64,000 nt of DNA, taken from assembly GCA_037447655.1 (NCBI GenBank), contig JBBHKE010001423.1, positions 1 through 64,000 of the forward strand. The letters run 5' to 3'. How positions within the stretch are numbered: position 1 is the stretch's first letter; each line of letters opens with the position of its first letter. A program made the translations under genes and the position numbers. This document shows positions 1-10,987 of this stretch, in pieces. Source of the stretch: Zygnema cylindricum (lineage: Eukaryota; Streptophyta; Zygnematophyceae; Zygnematales; Zygnemataceae). The notes beneath the pieces are model-generated. The model did not search any database and was not told the origin of the DNA. It saw only the letters and a list, made by a program, of their open reading frames with translations.

Positions 1-266
1 AGCAGTGTTTGGGTGTCTTTAAATTTAGATGTCATTGTGAACTTTGGGCAAAACCTTGAAAAATTTTGCATGTTGTTTTTTTGTTGTATAGTTTACATTG
101 TGGCAAATTCGCAAACCTAGGGTGTGTCTGGTTTGCTTGGGACTTCATTGTGAAGTTGGTCTTTTGTGGGTTTTCGTGAGAGTTTCTTCTTTTTGTACTG
201 ATTATTATGGCAACTGCCGGTGCTTTTTTTATTTTCTTCCGGGGCACCTGTTGCCTCAAAACAACA
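1..266 (+). repeat. 5' LTR of family A, right end only
   Basis: This stretch matches 8410-8682 closely and ends in AACAACA. It is the R/U5 end of the LTR, and the left part lies outside the window. The gag ATG at 207-209 lies inside it, 60 nt before the LTR end. One extra T in the following T run breaks the frame here. The 3' LTR copy keeps the frame but has ATA instead of ATG at 8621. Confidence 0.8.
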
Positions 267-1170
267 AGTTACGCGCCCGCCCTCACGGATCGCGGTGTTT
301 AATGGGCAAAAATATTTATCTTGGGCGGATTTGACTAAGTCTTACCTTAAGCAAGTTAAATTATATGATGTGGTTTCCGGTGTTCTTCCGGATACGGATC
401 CGGATTTTGAAAAGAAAAATGAGGATGCTTTTCCCACATGTGTGGCAACCGAGTTACTTCAAAACCTTCACACCTGTTCCCACTCGCCGGATTTATCATT
501 CGGATGTGTGGCGACCGTCAAAAGTCCCTTCCCTCAGTGGCAACCGGATTTTGGTTACTTTTACCAACGATTTCTCCCGATACAGTAAGGTTTACTTTAT
601 GAAGGAGAAGAGTGAAGTGTTCACTCACTTCAAGCACTTTCGAGTTTGAGCGGAAAAGGTTTATGGGAAGCCGATCCTCTCCCTTCGGTCCAATAACGGA
701 GGTGAATATATTTCCTATGCATTTTCGGACTACCTAACAGAAAATGGCATTTCCCGACAATTTACAGTTCCCTATACTCCGGAGCAAAACGGATTATCGG
801 AAAGACTTAACCAGACTTTAACGAAAGTGCAAAATCTATGATGTTAGATAAAGGGATAGATTTCAAGTTTTGGGGTGAGGGTTTATCTTGTGCTTCTTAT
901 ATAAAAAATAGAATAGAAACTAGAGCCGTAAAAGGTAAAACACCATATGAAGTGTGGACTGAAAGAAAGCCTAATGTTAGTCACTTCCGAGTTTTTGGGA
1001 GCAAATGTTTATTTTGGATAATCCCCCTATTTCTAAGCTTAGTCCGAAATCGGTTCCCGAGATTTTTATGGGATATGATGATGAGTCCGTAGGCTATAGA
1101 GTATACAATACGGATAGAAAAACAATTCAAGTTGCTAGGAATATTTAGGTTAAGGAAAAGAGTCAATCGG
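207..1170 (+). pseudogene. Copia gag start fused by deletion to integrase core
   Basis: From about 245 to 425 the frame gives a Gag N-terminus (motif VTRPPSRIAVFNGQ, then DVVSG). Around 470-490 it jumps straight into integrase (HSDVW, then TFTNDFSRYSKVYFMKEKSE). About 1 kb encoding the zinc knuckle, protease and integrase HHCC region is gone. The second catalytic Asp of the DDE triad reads Asn (RSNNGGEY). The Glu region (PEQNGLSE) is present at about 780-800. A stop after FKHFRV (647) and further frameshifts break the frame. It continues into a Pro-rich linker near 1250-1440. Confidence 0.8.
267..280 (+). other. Primer-binding site, half-tRNA type (degenerate)
   Basis: Directly after the LTR comes AGTTACGCGCCCGC. 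This is a mutated form of GGTTATGGGCCCAC, which follows the LTR in the other families of this window and complements the anticodon arm of initiator tRNA-Met. Confidence 0.6.
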
Positions 1171-1459
1171 TTAATGTGTTTGGCTTGACATATTTGGAGA
1201 AAAATGCCAAAATCCAAAGATATGTAATTTTTGAAAGTGTTTTTTTACATCTTCCACCACCTCTTCCTCATCTGCCGATGGCGGAACATCTCTTAGTCCT
1301 ACCCCGGACATTCCGGCTGCTCCACTCAACGAGAATACTCCTCCTCCTCCCCCTCCTCCTCCTCCTCCTCCCGTTCGTCAGCCACGTACGGATCCAACAG
1401 TTTTTACCTCAGATTTTCCGAGGGGAAAAAGGCAAAGCAGCAGGCCGCGAGGTGAACCG

Positions 1460-2599
1460 GTGGAGCATGCTCTATTTTTTGCCAGCACGATGGAACCGGC
1501 CACCAAATCGGAGGCTTTTTTTGCTCCGAAAAAAGATCAATGGATCTCCGCGGCGAACGATGAAATGCGATCTATAATGGAGGCTCACACTTGGGAGCTT
1601 TTGGAACTTTCGCCAAACCCAAAGGCAATCGGCTGTAAGTGGGTCTTCAAAGTTAAGTTAAATCCGAATAATTCCATTGAAAAATATAAAACTAGGCTTG
1701 TCGCAAAAGGCTATAGTCAGAAGGAGGGAATTGATTATGACGAGACTTTCTCTCCGGTTGTTCGGTTTCTAGGTATTAGAGTTTTCTTGTCTCAAGTGGC
1801 CATTGAGAATTTGGAATTACATCAAATGGATGTTAAAATTGCTTTCCTGTACGGAGATTAACAAGAAGTGATTTATATGAAACAACCTGAAATGTATGCA
1901 GAGACAGGAAAATTAAATCTGGTCTGTAAGCTGTTGAAATCCTTGTACGGTCGTAAACAGGCTCCACGTCAGTGAAATATGAAACTAGATGAGTTTCTAA
2001 TCGGTCTTGGTTTCGTGAGGATTAGGTTAGATCACCCAGTCTATGTTACGAAAGGGGAAGATAGGATTATTTACATTGCGGTATATGTAGACGATTTGCT
2101 GTTTTTAGGTAAGTCATTGAATGCGGTTAATAAAATAAAAGCAACCTTGAATTCAAGATTTGAGATGAAAGATTTAGGAGAGGCAAACTATATTTTTGGA
2201 ATTCAAGTAGAAAGGGATAAAGATAGGAGATAAAATTATCTAACACAGCGAGAAGCGATAGGGAATGTGTTTTAAAGATTCAACATGGCAGAGGCAAAGG
2301 GAAGTGCCACTCCCATGGAATTTAAGCAGAAAATGGAAGACATGGAGACCGATGGAGGAGTCATTTTTGAAGACACCATGGAGTCAAGGGAGGCAGATTT
2401 TATGGCCACCATTCTTTACCGGCAGATTGTCGACAACCTAATCTACTTCATGAATTGCACGAGGCCGGATATTACGGCAGCAGTTGGTGCTTTGAGCCGG
2501 AGTTTGCAAAATCCGAGGAAAATGTATTGGGAGGCAGCAAGGAGGATTCTTTGGTACTTTGCAGGGACACGGAATCTTCGACTCGCTCTCGGTGGAGAC
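1460..2599 (+). pseudogene. Copia reverse transcriptase and start of RNase H, broken
   Basis: Three open stretches (1460-1861, 1979-2233, 2285-2599) give an RT in order: [20 protein letters not shown]-like text, then the YVDD catalytic box at 2084-2095, FEMKDLGEANYIFGIQVE, and the connection region PYRQIVG-like (LYRQIVDN). Stops at 1859, 1973 and 2231 and a degraded QAPRQW motif separate the pieces. The frame ends in ALGGD at the family B insertion, and the matching RNase H text resumes at 7363. Confidence 0.85.
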
Positions 2600-3623
2600 T
2601 GTTGTCCATAGCCAATTCCATCCATGGATTTACCTACCCAAAAAACAACCTACTTTGAATCCACTCAGAATTTTTCAGAATTAACAAACCATGCTGAAAC
2701 TACATGAAAAGATAATTTCTAGGCCATATAGTATTCCCACAATTTTTCATATAATATTACCCAACAGAATTATCACATCACTCAGTCAAAGTTGTAGAAA
2801 AACAATCTGCCAGAACTTTGATAAATCTGACCAACTTCACGTTAAAGCCCCAAGCAAACAAGACACACAATAGGTCCGCAAATTTTCCACAATATTTCCA
2901 ATACAAGGAGAAAAACACATGAAAATTTCAGATAATTCCGCCAACAGGTTTGAGAGCAATCCTTAGATGAAATTACCAAAAATGACCAAAAACAGATTTG
3001 GTACAGAAAAGTTCCTTAGTGCAAAAATGACGAAGTCCTACAAATATACACTAGAGCTCACTATTGACTGTACGGAGGCACACCAACCGTACGTAATCTA
3101 TCAACTACCTCTATTAATTTGAGAATACCCGAATACTTCGTGATATGTCAGAATGAATAGATTTACACTAATAATTAATACACATAGGACAAAACATTGT
3201 TGTAAATATTTACAAACCTTACGAATTTCGTCAAACGGATTTGTTCCGTCCAAAATAAATATCATGTGATGGACGCGATTTCACGTCCCTCACCAAAATG
3301 ACCAAACTGACGGCGCCGCCGTCCGTAGCTCCGGCGGCGTCCTATTTATCAAATGTCGCTCGTCGTATTATGTTTCGTACGTGCGACGTACAATTCCAAC
3401 CTTGTCGATTATTCCTTCATGCAAACCGTACTTTTGCCTATGTTTCTTCGCGTCACTTGAAGTCCAATATCGTACGTTCCAATACAATTAGTAGAATTAC
3501 TCCCCCAATTCGCAAATCCATTCGAGCCTCCACAGTAAATTAAGATAGTATTAGAATCGATTATGAAATATTGTGTACGCACGAAACGATACGCACGCAC
3601 GAAACTAACTTTCAAAAACAACA
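2600..3623 (-). repeat. 3' LTR of family B copy 1
   Basis: On the plus strand it begins TGTTGTCCATAG and ends AAAAACAACA, the TGTTG/CAACA inverted ends typical of copia LTRs. It is 1024 bp. Just beyond it (3624-3640) lies CTCCTTCGAAATTTT, the complement of a polypurine tract, which fixes the orientation. Confidence 0.8.
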
Positions 3624-3640
3624 CTCCTTCGAAATTTTAG

Positions 3641-4440
3641 TTTCGTGCATCCAAAATAAAGTATGCCGCGTGTTAGATGTAACTGTACCTTTCCGTACCT
3701 TCAATTTTCCTTCCTTTTTCCCTTTCGTGCAATCGTCAACCTTGCTCTCGCTGACGTCACCACTGCTTTAGCTGCCTGCTGCCATGTCTTCCGATTTTTG
3801 TCCTTCCCAACCAAACCATTTCTTCCACTGCCTCTTTCTGTCTTCAAAAATAAAACTTTCTTTTACAACCAATTTCAAAAATCAAAATGCAAAATTTAAT
3901 ATTCCACAAATATTACTGAATGTTAATAGTAGTCACTTCCATAAAATTACTTTTCACGCCGTTTTCTTTTAACCACTTTTGGAACATGTTTTCTTCTACG
4001 GTTGATCCTTTGAATTCTACTTATTTTCTTCGTTTTCTTAATGAATTTTGGCATTTTCTCAATTTTATAGTTTTTTTTTTCTTTTCACATATTATAAATT
4101 TTTTCGCTTACTCCAATTTTTTGAACAGTTTTCCTCCCTCATTCTCTAAGTGCATTAATCTCCTCACACAAATTATTTTCAGTTTCCACTCCCAAGTCAC
4201 CTTCAGTTCCTCCTACTATTCCCACTTCAATATCCTATTCCTCTTGCAAATCTTTGTCACTCACCAATCTGTCGTTGAAATTTTTGACAGAAACTAACTC
4301 TTTTCCTGTCACTTCGTTCTCCACTCGATTTCTGATGACAACAAATTTTTTGTTTCCTTCATCATTTTCCATATTTCCAAAAGCAACAATTGGCAAGTAT
4401 ACAAATTCGTCGACGGGAAGTGTAACCCTTCGTTTAGGGG
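3641..4440 (-). pseudogene. Family B Glu/Lys-rich downstream frame (decayed)
   Basis: On the minus strand this matches 31523-31966, where the frame is open and encodes an acidic/basic, low-complexity protein. Here it is broken by stops. It lies between gag and the polypurine tract. No known domain is recognised. Confidence 0.5.
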
Positions 4441-5160
4441 GTCGAACTTGATTGTCATCCCATCCCTTTCTGAAAGTTCTTACGACACATGCACTTTTAT
4501 GCCTTAAATCATTACAGTAAAAACAATTTTTTGACTTACAACCCTTTTTATTTTTCTGGAACTGTGGTCTAACATCTTGAAAACTCCCCCTATTCTTTAG
4601 AGCCTCTTTTCTAGCCTCTTCCTCTAAAACACATCTGATTGCTAAAGGTAAATTATAATCATTTTTATCAACTTGTTTTAATCTATCTAAAGCACACCTA
4701 CATTCCTTTAGGTAATTCTTTCATTAACAAAAAAACCTTTTGAGCATTTGTAAAGTCTCCTCCTGCAATGTCATTTTTTTCAAACAATATTTGTATCTCA
4801 ATACAGTAATTCAGCATACTACCTCCATCATACTTATACTCAACTATTTTTGTGACATTACTCATCCAGTGATACACATAAGTCTTTTGATATCCACGTT
4901 CTAAGCACTTCCATAATTCAGCTGCACTTTCTAGATTAAGGTAAGTCATACCAAGTTCCTCGATCAAAGATAGTTTGATAATCAAGAAACACTCATCTTT
5001 CTTCTCCTCCCATCTAACCCATGATTGAGCACATGTCCCATCCACCACATCCATTAACTTCCTCGACTTGAAGTAGCCCTCCATAATACTCCTTTGATAG
5101 CAATATTACGATCCATCAAATATGGGTAAGATTGTTTCATCCAATATGGGTAGACATGGA
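4441..5160 (-). pseudogene. Family B Gag
   Basis: An open stretch at 4698-5084 encodes a copia-type Gag (MEGYFKSRKLMDVVDGT, later SVAELW-like ESAAELWKCLERGY, then a KIVEYKYDGGSM segment). Further on, toward 4500, comes a Cys/His zinc-knuckle region homologous to 31370-31410. The true start lies in the LTR: ATG near 5198 reads MAGNGYRQ before entering the primer-binding site. A stop before 5084 separates that leader from the body. Gag would form the virus-like particle, which in a gag-only element must recruit enzymes from another element. Confidence 0.7.
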
Positions 5161-5175
5161 CGTGGGCCCATAACG
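5161..5175 (-). other. Primer-binding site of family B copy 1
   Basis: On the minus strand the 5' LTR end (…GACAACA) is followed by CGTTATGGGCCCACG. Positions 2-14 match the complement of the initiator tRNA-Met anticodon arm. This is the best preserved copy of the site together with 44671-44684. Confidence 0.8.
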
Positions 5176-7362
5176 TGTTGTCTATAGCCATTTCCAGCCA
5201 TGGATTTACCCTCGGAAGCACCACAGACTACCCCAAAAACAGCCAACTTTGAATCCACTCAGAATACTACACAATAAACAAAACAGGCTGAAAATACATA
5301 AAATAATAGTTGTTAAGCCACTTAGTATTCCGAAAATTATTGATAAAACAATTCCAAACAGACTTATCACATCACTTAGTCAAATTTTCAGAAATACAGT
5401 TTGCCAGAACTTTGATAAATCTGACCAACTTCATGATAAAGATCCAAGCAAACCAAACATACAACATGTTTGCAAATATTACAAAATACTGAAAATACAA
5501 GAAGAAACACACATGTAAAATTTCAGATAATTCTGCCAACAGACCGGAGAGCAATCCTCAGATGAAATAACTAAAAATGACCAAAAACAGATTTGGTACA
5601 GAAAGTTCCTTTGTGCAAATATGACGAAGTCCTACAAATATACACTAGAGCTCACCAGTGACTGTATGGAGGCATACCAGCCGTACGTAATCTATCAACT
5701 ACCTCTATTAATTTCAGTATACCCGAATACTTCGTGATATGTCGGAATGAATAGATCTACATTAATAACTAATACACATAGGACAAAACATTGTTGTAAA
5801 TATTGTTGTTCATAGCCCTTTTCAGCCATCAATGTACCATCGGAAGCACCATAGACTACCCCAAAACTACATCTTTTGATTCCACTCAGAATTTTTAAGA
5901 ATTACCAAAACAAGCTGAAACTACTCAACCATATATTTACTAAGCTAGTTAGTATTTCCACCAAATTTCATATAACAATACCTAACCGAATCATCACAAC
6001 ACTCAGTCAAAGTTGCAGAAAAAGCAACTTGCTAGAACTTTGATAAATCTGACCAGCTTCACAATGAAGCCCCAAGAAAACCAGACACACAATAGGTCTG
6101 CAAATTTGCCACAATATTTCCAACAGAATGAGGAACACATATGCAAAATTTCAGATAATTCTGCCAATTAAACTGAGAGCAATTCTCAGATGAAAATAAC
6201 AAAATGACCTAAAACAGATTTTAGTCCAACAGTTCCTAAGTCCAAAAAATGACCAAGTCCTACATATACAAAGTGAACCTACAGCTGATCTACACCGTAC
6301 CACAACTACCGTGGTGTGTCGGTACACTAAACATTAATCAAACTAAACCCCGCCATCTAACGTACAAGTATTTACATCAATCCTTAACCCTAGCCGCTGC
6401 TAAAGTACGGAGTCAAAGTTAGTCCACTGAAATGATGGTTCGGTCAATATTTCTCTTCCAAAAATGACGGCGAACTCCTTCCGCCGTCCGCGTTTTCATT
6501 TATCACCGAAAATGAACCTCCACGTGTAAATCAGGTCCCTAAATTAAATATGTACTTTGTCAACCAACTCAACCAAGCTTGACTTCCCCACGGACCGACA
6601 CGTGTACATAGAGTGTACCAAATCTGTGAACTCCCTTTGGAGTTACAGACCACATCACATCTTGTCTACGTCAACTCAATTTGTACAAAAAAACCGGCTA
6701 AGTTTAGACTCTCTTTCTCTCACACGAGATATAGAGAGGACAAAAGGTTTCCAAAACCAACATTCTTACTCCCCCCCAATCCTCAAATGTATTAGAACCT
6801 CCACAGTAAATTCAAATAGCATACGCATGAAAATCGCGTCTTGTACTCACAAACCATTGTGTACAAATGACACACACACGCACGAAACTATCTTTTCAAA
6901 CCAACAAATATTTACAAACTTTACGAATTTTGTCAAACTAATATGGGCCGTCCATAATAAATATCATGTGAGTGACGCAATTTTGCGCCCTTTTTCAAAA
7001 AGACCAAACTGACGGCGCCGCCGTCTGTAGCTCTAGCGACGTCCAATTCATCATATGTCGCCCGTTGCATTACGTTTCGTATGTGCGACGTACAATTCCA
7101 ACCTCGTCGATTTTTTAACGTCGGATCGCTTCGCGATCCGCCGTCCATTTCCCTTTATGCAAACATTACTTTTGCCTATGTTTTTTCGCGTCACTTGAAG
7201 GCCAATATTGTACGTTCCAATACAATTAATACCATTACTCCACTAATTCGCAAATCTATTCGAGCCTCCACAGTAAATCAAGATAGCATTTGAATCGAGT
7301 ACGAAACATTGTGTACGCACGAAACGACACGCACGCATGAAACTAACTTTGCAAAAACAACA
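5176..7362 (-). repeat. 5' LTR of family B copy 1, split by a nested solo LTR
   Basis: The segments 5176-5803 and 6912-7362 together match 2600-3623. The break is at GTAAATAT/TTACAAAC, which is uninterrupted at about 3205 in the other LTR. Ends are TGTTGTCTATAG on the left and GCAAAAACAACA on the right. Confidence 0.85.
5804..6906 (-). mobile_element. Solo LTR of family A nested in a family B LTR
   Basis: It begins TGTTGTTCATAG and ends AAACCAACA (1103 bp). It is flanked by AATAT on both sides (5799-5803 and 6907-6911), a perfect 5-bp target duplication. Its middle part, read on the minus strand, matches the family A 3' LTR at 7900-8400 (for example the GTGGTACGG and CTGTAGGTTCAC blocks). 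It carries no internal region, so it is a solo LTR left by LTR-LTR recombination. Confidence 0.85.
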
Positions 7363-7838
7363 GATTCGAAGTAAAATTTCAGACTTGGAGCGATGCTATT
7401 TAGGGAGACATGCAAGGTTGCCGTTCCACCACTAGATTTATTTTGAAGATTGGAAGTGGAGCGTGTTGCTGGAGGAACAACCTTTAAAAGACAACAACTC
7501 AGTCTACAATGGAGGCCGAATTTATGGCGGCAAGCTCAGCTGTTAAGGAGTTAGTGGGTGAATTCCCTCCTTCAAAAACTTCATTTCATACAATCTTGAC
7601 CTTAAATAGTGTGGTGTGATAACCTGGCAGCAATTGCGATTCCATCTAACCCAAGTCATCACTTCAAAAGCAAACACATTGATTTTAAGCTGCATTTTGT
7701 GTGAGAGAGAAGGTGATGAACAGAATCTTGAAACTCAATTATCTGCCGGATGAGATAATGGTAAGCGATATGATGACTAAGGATTTACTGTCGCCTGAAT
7801 TGAAGTTTTGTAGAGAGGAATGTGGACTTAATGGCTGA
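7363..7838 (+). pseudogene. Copia RNase H, C-terminal part of the family A element
   Basis: This continues the frame cut at 2599: a degraded TWSDA region, RSTTGFIL-like text, then MEAEFMAASSAVKEL, DNLAAIAI-like and SNPSHHFKSKHIDF-like blocks, and a final SPELKFCREECGLNG with stop at 7836-7838. Several frameshifts interrupt it. It shows that 2600-7362 is an insertion. Confidence 0.8.
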
Positions 7839-7864
7839 AAGAGTCTAAAGGTTCAGTGTAGTAT

Positions 7865-8682
7865 TGTTTTGGAAAACTTTAGTCTTCTCTAAATCTCGTG
7901 TGTGAGAAAGTGGTTCCGGACTTAGTCATGTTTGTGTACAAGCTGAATTATCGTCGAAGGGTTTTTAGTGTGGTATGTAAGTCCAAAAGGAGAAAACAGA
8001 TTTGGTACACTCCAAAGACACGTGTTGGCCCATGAGAAAGTGAAAATTGTTTGTTTCGGATAAGGAAGTATAGTTTCATTTGGGAACCGGATTTACACGT
8101 GGAGGTCCATCTTCGGTGATGAAAGAATGCACGGACAACGCATGGAGTCTGCCGTCATTTTTTGAAGAGAAATATTGGTTGCGCCGTCATTTCAGCGGAC
8201 GAAATTTGACCGCGTACATTTCATTTTAGTTGTTGTAGGTTTTTAGGTTGATGTAAATATTTGTCTATGGTTGACAGCTGGGTTTTGTTCTCATAAAGTT
8301 CAATGTACTGGTCGACCACGGTTATTGTGGTACGGCGTCATTAGCTGTAGGTTCACCTATATATATGACTTATAATATTTTTGGAGTTAGGAATTCATTG
8401 TATACTAAACCGCGAAACAGTTTTTAGGTGTCTTTAAGTTTAAAGATAATTGTGATCATTGGGTAGAACTTGTGAAATTCTCCATGTGTTTTTTTTGTTG
8501 TATAATTTACATTATGGCAAATTTGGAGACCTAGGGTGTGTCTAGTTTGCGTGGGAATACATTGTGAAGTTGGTCTTTTTTGGGTTTTCGTGAGAGTTTC
8601 CTCTTTGTGTACTGATTATTATAGCAACTGCCGGTGCTTCTTCTTCTTTTTCTTACAGGGCACCAGTTGCCTCAGGACAACA
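7865..8682 (+). repeat. 3' LTR of family A
   Basis: It begins TGTTTTGGAAAAC after a short purine-rich stretch and ends CTCAGGACAACA. Its last 270 bp match 1-266. The in-LTR gag leader is in frame here (ATA-GCA-ACT…, 8621-8682), but its ATG is mutated to ATA. The left boundary is approximate. The nested solo LTR at 5804-6906 has about 130 bp more U3. Confidence 0.75.
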
Positions 8683-9071
8683 AGAGGCTCCCTTGTTCTT
8701 GTGGGAGAAGCATGTTCCATCAGCCGGTTACTTTGTTTTCTTCCCCGCGGAAAATCTGAAGCGGGAACCGCCAATTGGGTGAAGGGAATCGGCTCAAGTA
8801 TGATATATTCTTACAATTTTTGTGTCTTTTCTGCCTTATTCATACTAAATACATCGACAAATTGACTTTTTTCTTTGATTTGGACATTCGTAGCAATTTG
8901 AGTTGTATTTTTCTGAGGATTATACACTCTATATCCTACAAATTCATCATCATAGCCCAAAAATATTGAAGGTACATATTTTTGATTTTATTTCGAATTT
9001 GGAAGATTATTCAACAATAAATACTTATTTCCAAAGACTATAAAGTGATTGACATTTGGTTTCTTTCCTGT
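8683..9071 (-). pseudogene. Integrase C-terminus and Pro/Ser linker to RT (decayed)
   Basis: The minus strand continues the integrase frame with recognisable GYDDEFVGYRVYN-type text near 8900-8960. It ends in a linker resembling 1400-1490 of family A (SDFPRG… then EHA). Frameshifts are present. It is cut by the family A insertion. Confidence 0.6.
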
Positions 9072-9623
9072 CTAGATTTCATAAGGTGTTTTATCCTTCA
9101 CGAGCGTGGTTTTTATTCTATTTCTTATGTAAGAAGCACATTGAAAAGCTTCCTCCCTGAATTTTGGATCCACTCTTTTATCCACAGCACATTCAGTCAA
9201 AGTCCGATTGAGTGTTTCAGCAACACCATTCTGTTCCAAAGTGTAAGGAACACTAAACTCATGGGAAATTCCATTTTCTTTCAAATATTCAACAAAGGCA
9301 TTTGATATATACTCTCCCCCATTGTCGGAGCGCAAAGCATGTATCGGTTTCCCGTGAAGTTTTTCGGCCTTCATCCGAAACTGCTTAAAATGTGTGACGA
9401 CCTCACTCTTTTCTTTTATGAAATACACTCGACTAAACCGCGAGTAATCATCCGTGATGGTGACAAGGTATTTTCTGCCACTGAGAGAAGGAACTCTGGC
9501 CGGTCCGTATACATCCGAGTGGATAAGGCCGAAATGCTCGATAGTGTGAAATCTGTGGTAAGGGAAGCTTATGAAGCTTTTAGAGAGCACAACCATCACA
9601 CACATGGGATTCTTTTTGACCAA
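9072..9623 (-). pseudogene. Copia integrase core, open over 183 codons
   Basis: Motifs in order are LIHSDVYGPARVPS (first catalytic Asp), VTITDDYSRFSRVYF, LRSDNGGEYIS (second Asp) and EQNGVAETLNRTLTE (Glu). The DDE triad is complete, so this is the best preserved integrase core of the left half. The frame is open but lies in an element with broken neighbours. Integrase would insert element cDNA into the genome. Confidence 0.85.
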
Positions 9624-9859
9624 ACTTGAAACCTTCTATCATATTGGTCTTCACCATCTTTTCAAGCCTCTCATTACGAACATGCCCTAGCCTTTTATGT
9701 CAAAAATCATTTTTAGATTGGACACTAGAGTACACAAAATCAACTTTATTAACCAGATCCATCCGGTACAACATGTTTTGGCCTCTAGTTCTCGTTAATG
9801 TTACTCTCCCATCCTTGCTTACTATATTTTCGCCTTTTATCTAAAGAGCATCAAAACCT

Positions 9860-10250
9860 TTAATATTTGCAACTCAGATAGATTTTTTTTTTCTTAAATT
9901 TTGGCACATATAAGAGATCATGCAAAGTTTTTTTTACAGCTTTGCCATCTATCTCACAATTGAGATCAATGCTACCCTTAGCATTAGCTTTTACCATGGC
10001 ACTACAAGCATAAAAGATTTGACGAGTGAGGATAGGTGTCATATCTTTAAATACGATTTGTTCCAACACATATGGGAGGAACTCCGGAATCCATAATCCA
10101 CCCGAGATCTTTCTCTCCCTCTATCATCTAGGCCATAGCAAAGAACCCAGTGTCGTCAGTTTTAGGAAAATTGACAACCTCCAATTTCTCCTTCTCCATC
10201 TCTTTCACCGGTTCTTCTTCCTCCGCTGAAAAAATCGCAGTACCTGTTTC
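9860..10250 (-). pseudogene. Copia protease domain with Gag C-terminal spacer
   Basis: The minus strand gives MDSG-type active site text (WIMDSGVPPHMCWN-like, with a frameshift), then TRQIFYACSAMVKANAKGS and KTLHDLLYVPKFKK. The pattern matches the family C protease at 23960-24200. An acidic spacer (EEEEPVKEMEKEKLEV) precedes it. Confidence 0.7.
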
Positions 10251-10974
10251 AGACACTTTTATATACAAAGGACAAAATGTTCTCTTGGACAAGTATCATT
10301 TTTACAACTGAAATCTTGATCCACAAGTGATCGTCAAGATCTTGCACTCGGTTGACCACATTCTCATATTCATCCTCTAGTTTCATGATCAGGGTGTTGA
10401 CCTTGGCTTTCATGGTTCCCATCCGACCGACACTTTTTAACTCTATATATAAAGAGCGTAGAACATTATGGTAGTTTAACATCTTTCCGCTTTTAGAAGA
10501 GTATGCATTTAGTTTTTGCTCAGCTAGTTGTTGCTTCGAATAATCCCACCCTTGTAAATATTGCCCACAGATCCGCAGCCGCAACTATGTTACGATGAGA
10601 TGTTGCGAAAACCTGAGTGAAATGTCTCAGAATAAAGTGTCTTATTGCCGTATTGTTCTATCTTCATGTGAGAGTATTATTATCCTCCATTTTGAGAACC
10701 GATGACTATATCGCAAGGGTGATAGGAGTAAGGGGCACCTTCATTTTCTACTTTCCTCCCCCCAAAATGCCGCTTTGCTGTTCATCTGCGTCCTTGGTTA
10801 TACCAGATGATGTTCTAATAAATCTGACTCCCCCAAACACTAGTGGAGTCTTTGGAGATGGTTTTCTCACTTGTCCACTTACTATTCCCCAATATCAGTT
10901 CTCACACAGTGCACCGGTCATCATCGTTTCCCAATAGGTGAATCTTGTTCCATTGAAAATGGGCACCCTAGAGG
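10249..10974 (-). pseudogene. D-type Gag N-terminal half
   Basis: The open part at 10249-10584 aligns with residues ~165-245 of the intact family D Gag (60355-61854): KQQLAEQKLNAY, GKMLNYHN, ELKSVG, LIMKLEDEYENVVNRVQDL and MILVQENI. Upstream, degraded text matches D Gag residues 25-60. It ends before any zinc knuckle and runs directly into the A/C-like protease region. Confidence 0.75.
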
Positions 10975-10987
10975 GTGGGCCCATAAT
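10975..10987 (-). other. Primer-binding site
   Basis: The minus strand reads ATTATGGGCCCAC immediately after the LTR end, one mismatch from the tRNA-Met anticodon-arm complement over its last 12 positions. Confidence 0.75.

Larger units (their letters stand above)
2600..7362 (-). mobile_element. Family B gag-only LTR retrotransposon (non-autonomous)
   Basis: Two related LTRs (2600-3623 and 5176-7362, the second interrupted) flank about 1.55 kb. Read on the minus strand the interior holds a primer-binding site, a gag gene, a Glu/Lys-rich region and a polypurine tract. No integrase, RT or RNase H is present. A second copy (20458-33505) has the same layout, so the lack of pol looks like the family's normal state rather than local decay. 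Flanks are GAGAC on the left and GATTC on the right, so no clean 5-bp target duplication survives. This resembles the class known as TR-GAG elements. Confidence 0.8.
1..8682 (+). mobile_element. Family A Ty1/copia element, internally deleted and interrupted
   Basis: The window opens inside the 5' LTR of this element. Its 3' LTR ends at 8682 with the same terminal sequence (…GGACAACA against …AAACAACA at 266). Coding pieces run gag start, integrase, RT and RNase H in copia order. The body is cut at 2599/2600 by a minus-strand family B element and resumes at 7363 in RNase H. Sequence right of 8682 is minus-strand copia pol, so this element appears to have inserted into the D-LTR element at 8683-12088. 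Gag C-terminus, protease and the integrase N-terminus are missing, so it could only move with help. Confidence 0.85.

Noticed and set aside
9339-9629. Plus-strand 96-codon frame opposite integrase
   Set aside because: Antisense shadow of the clear minus-strand integrase core.
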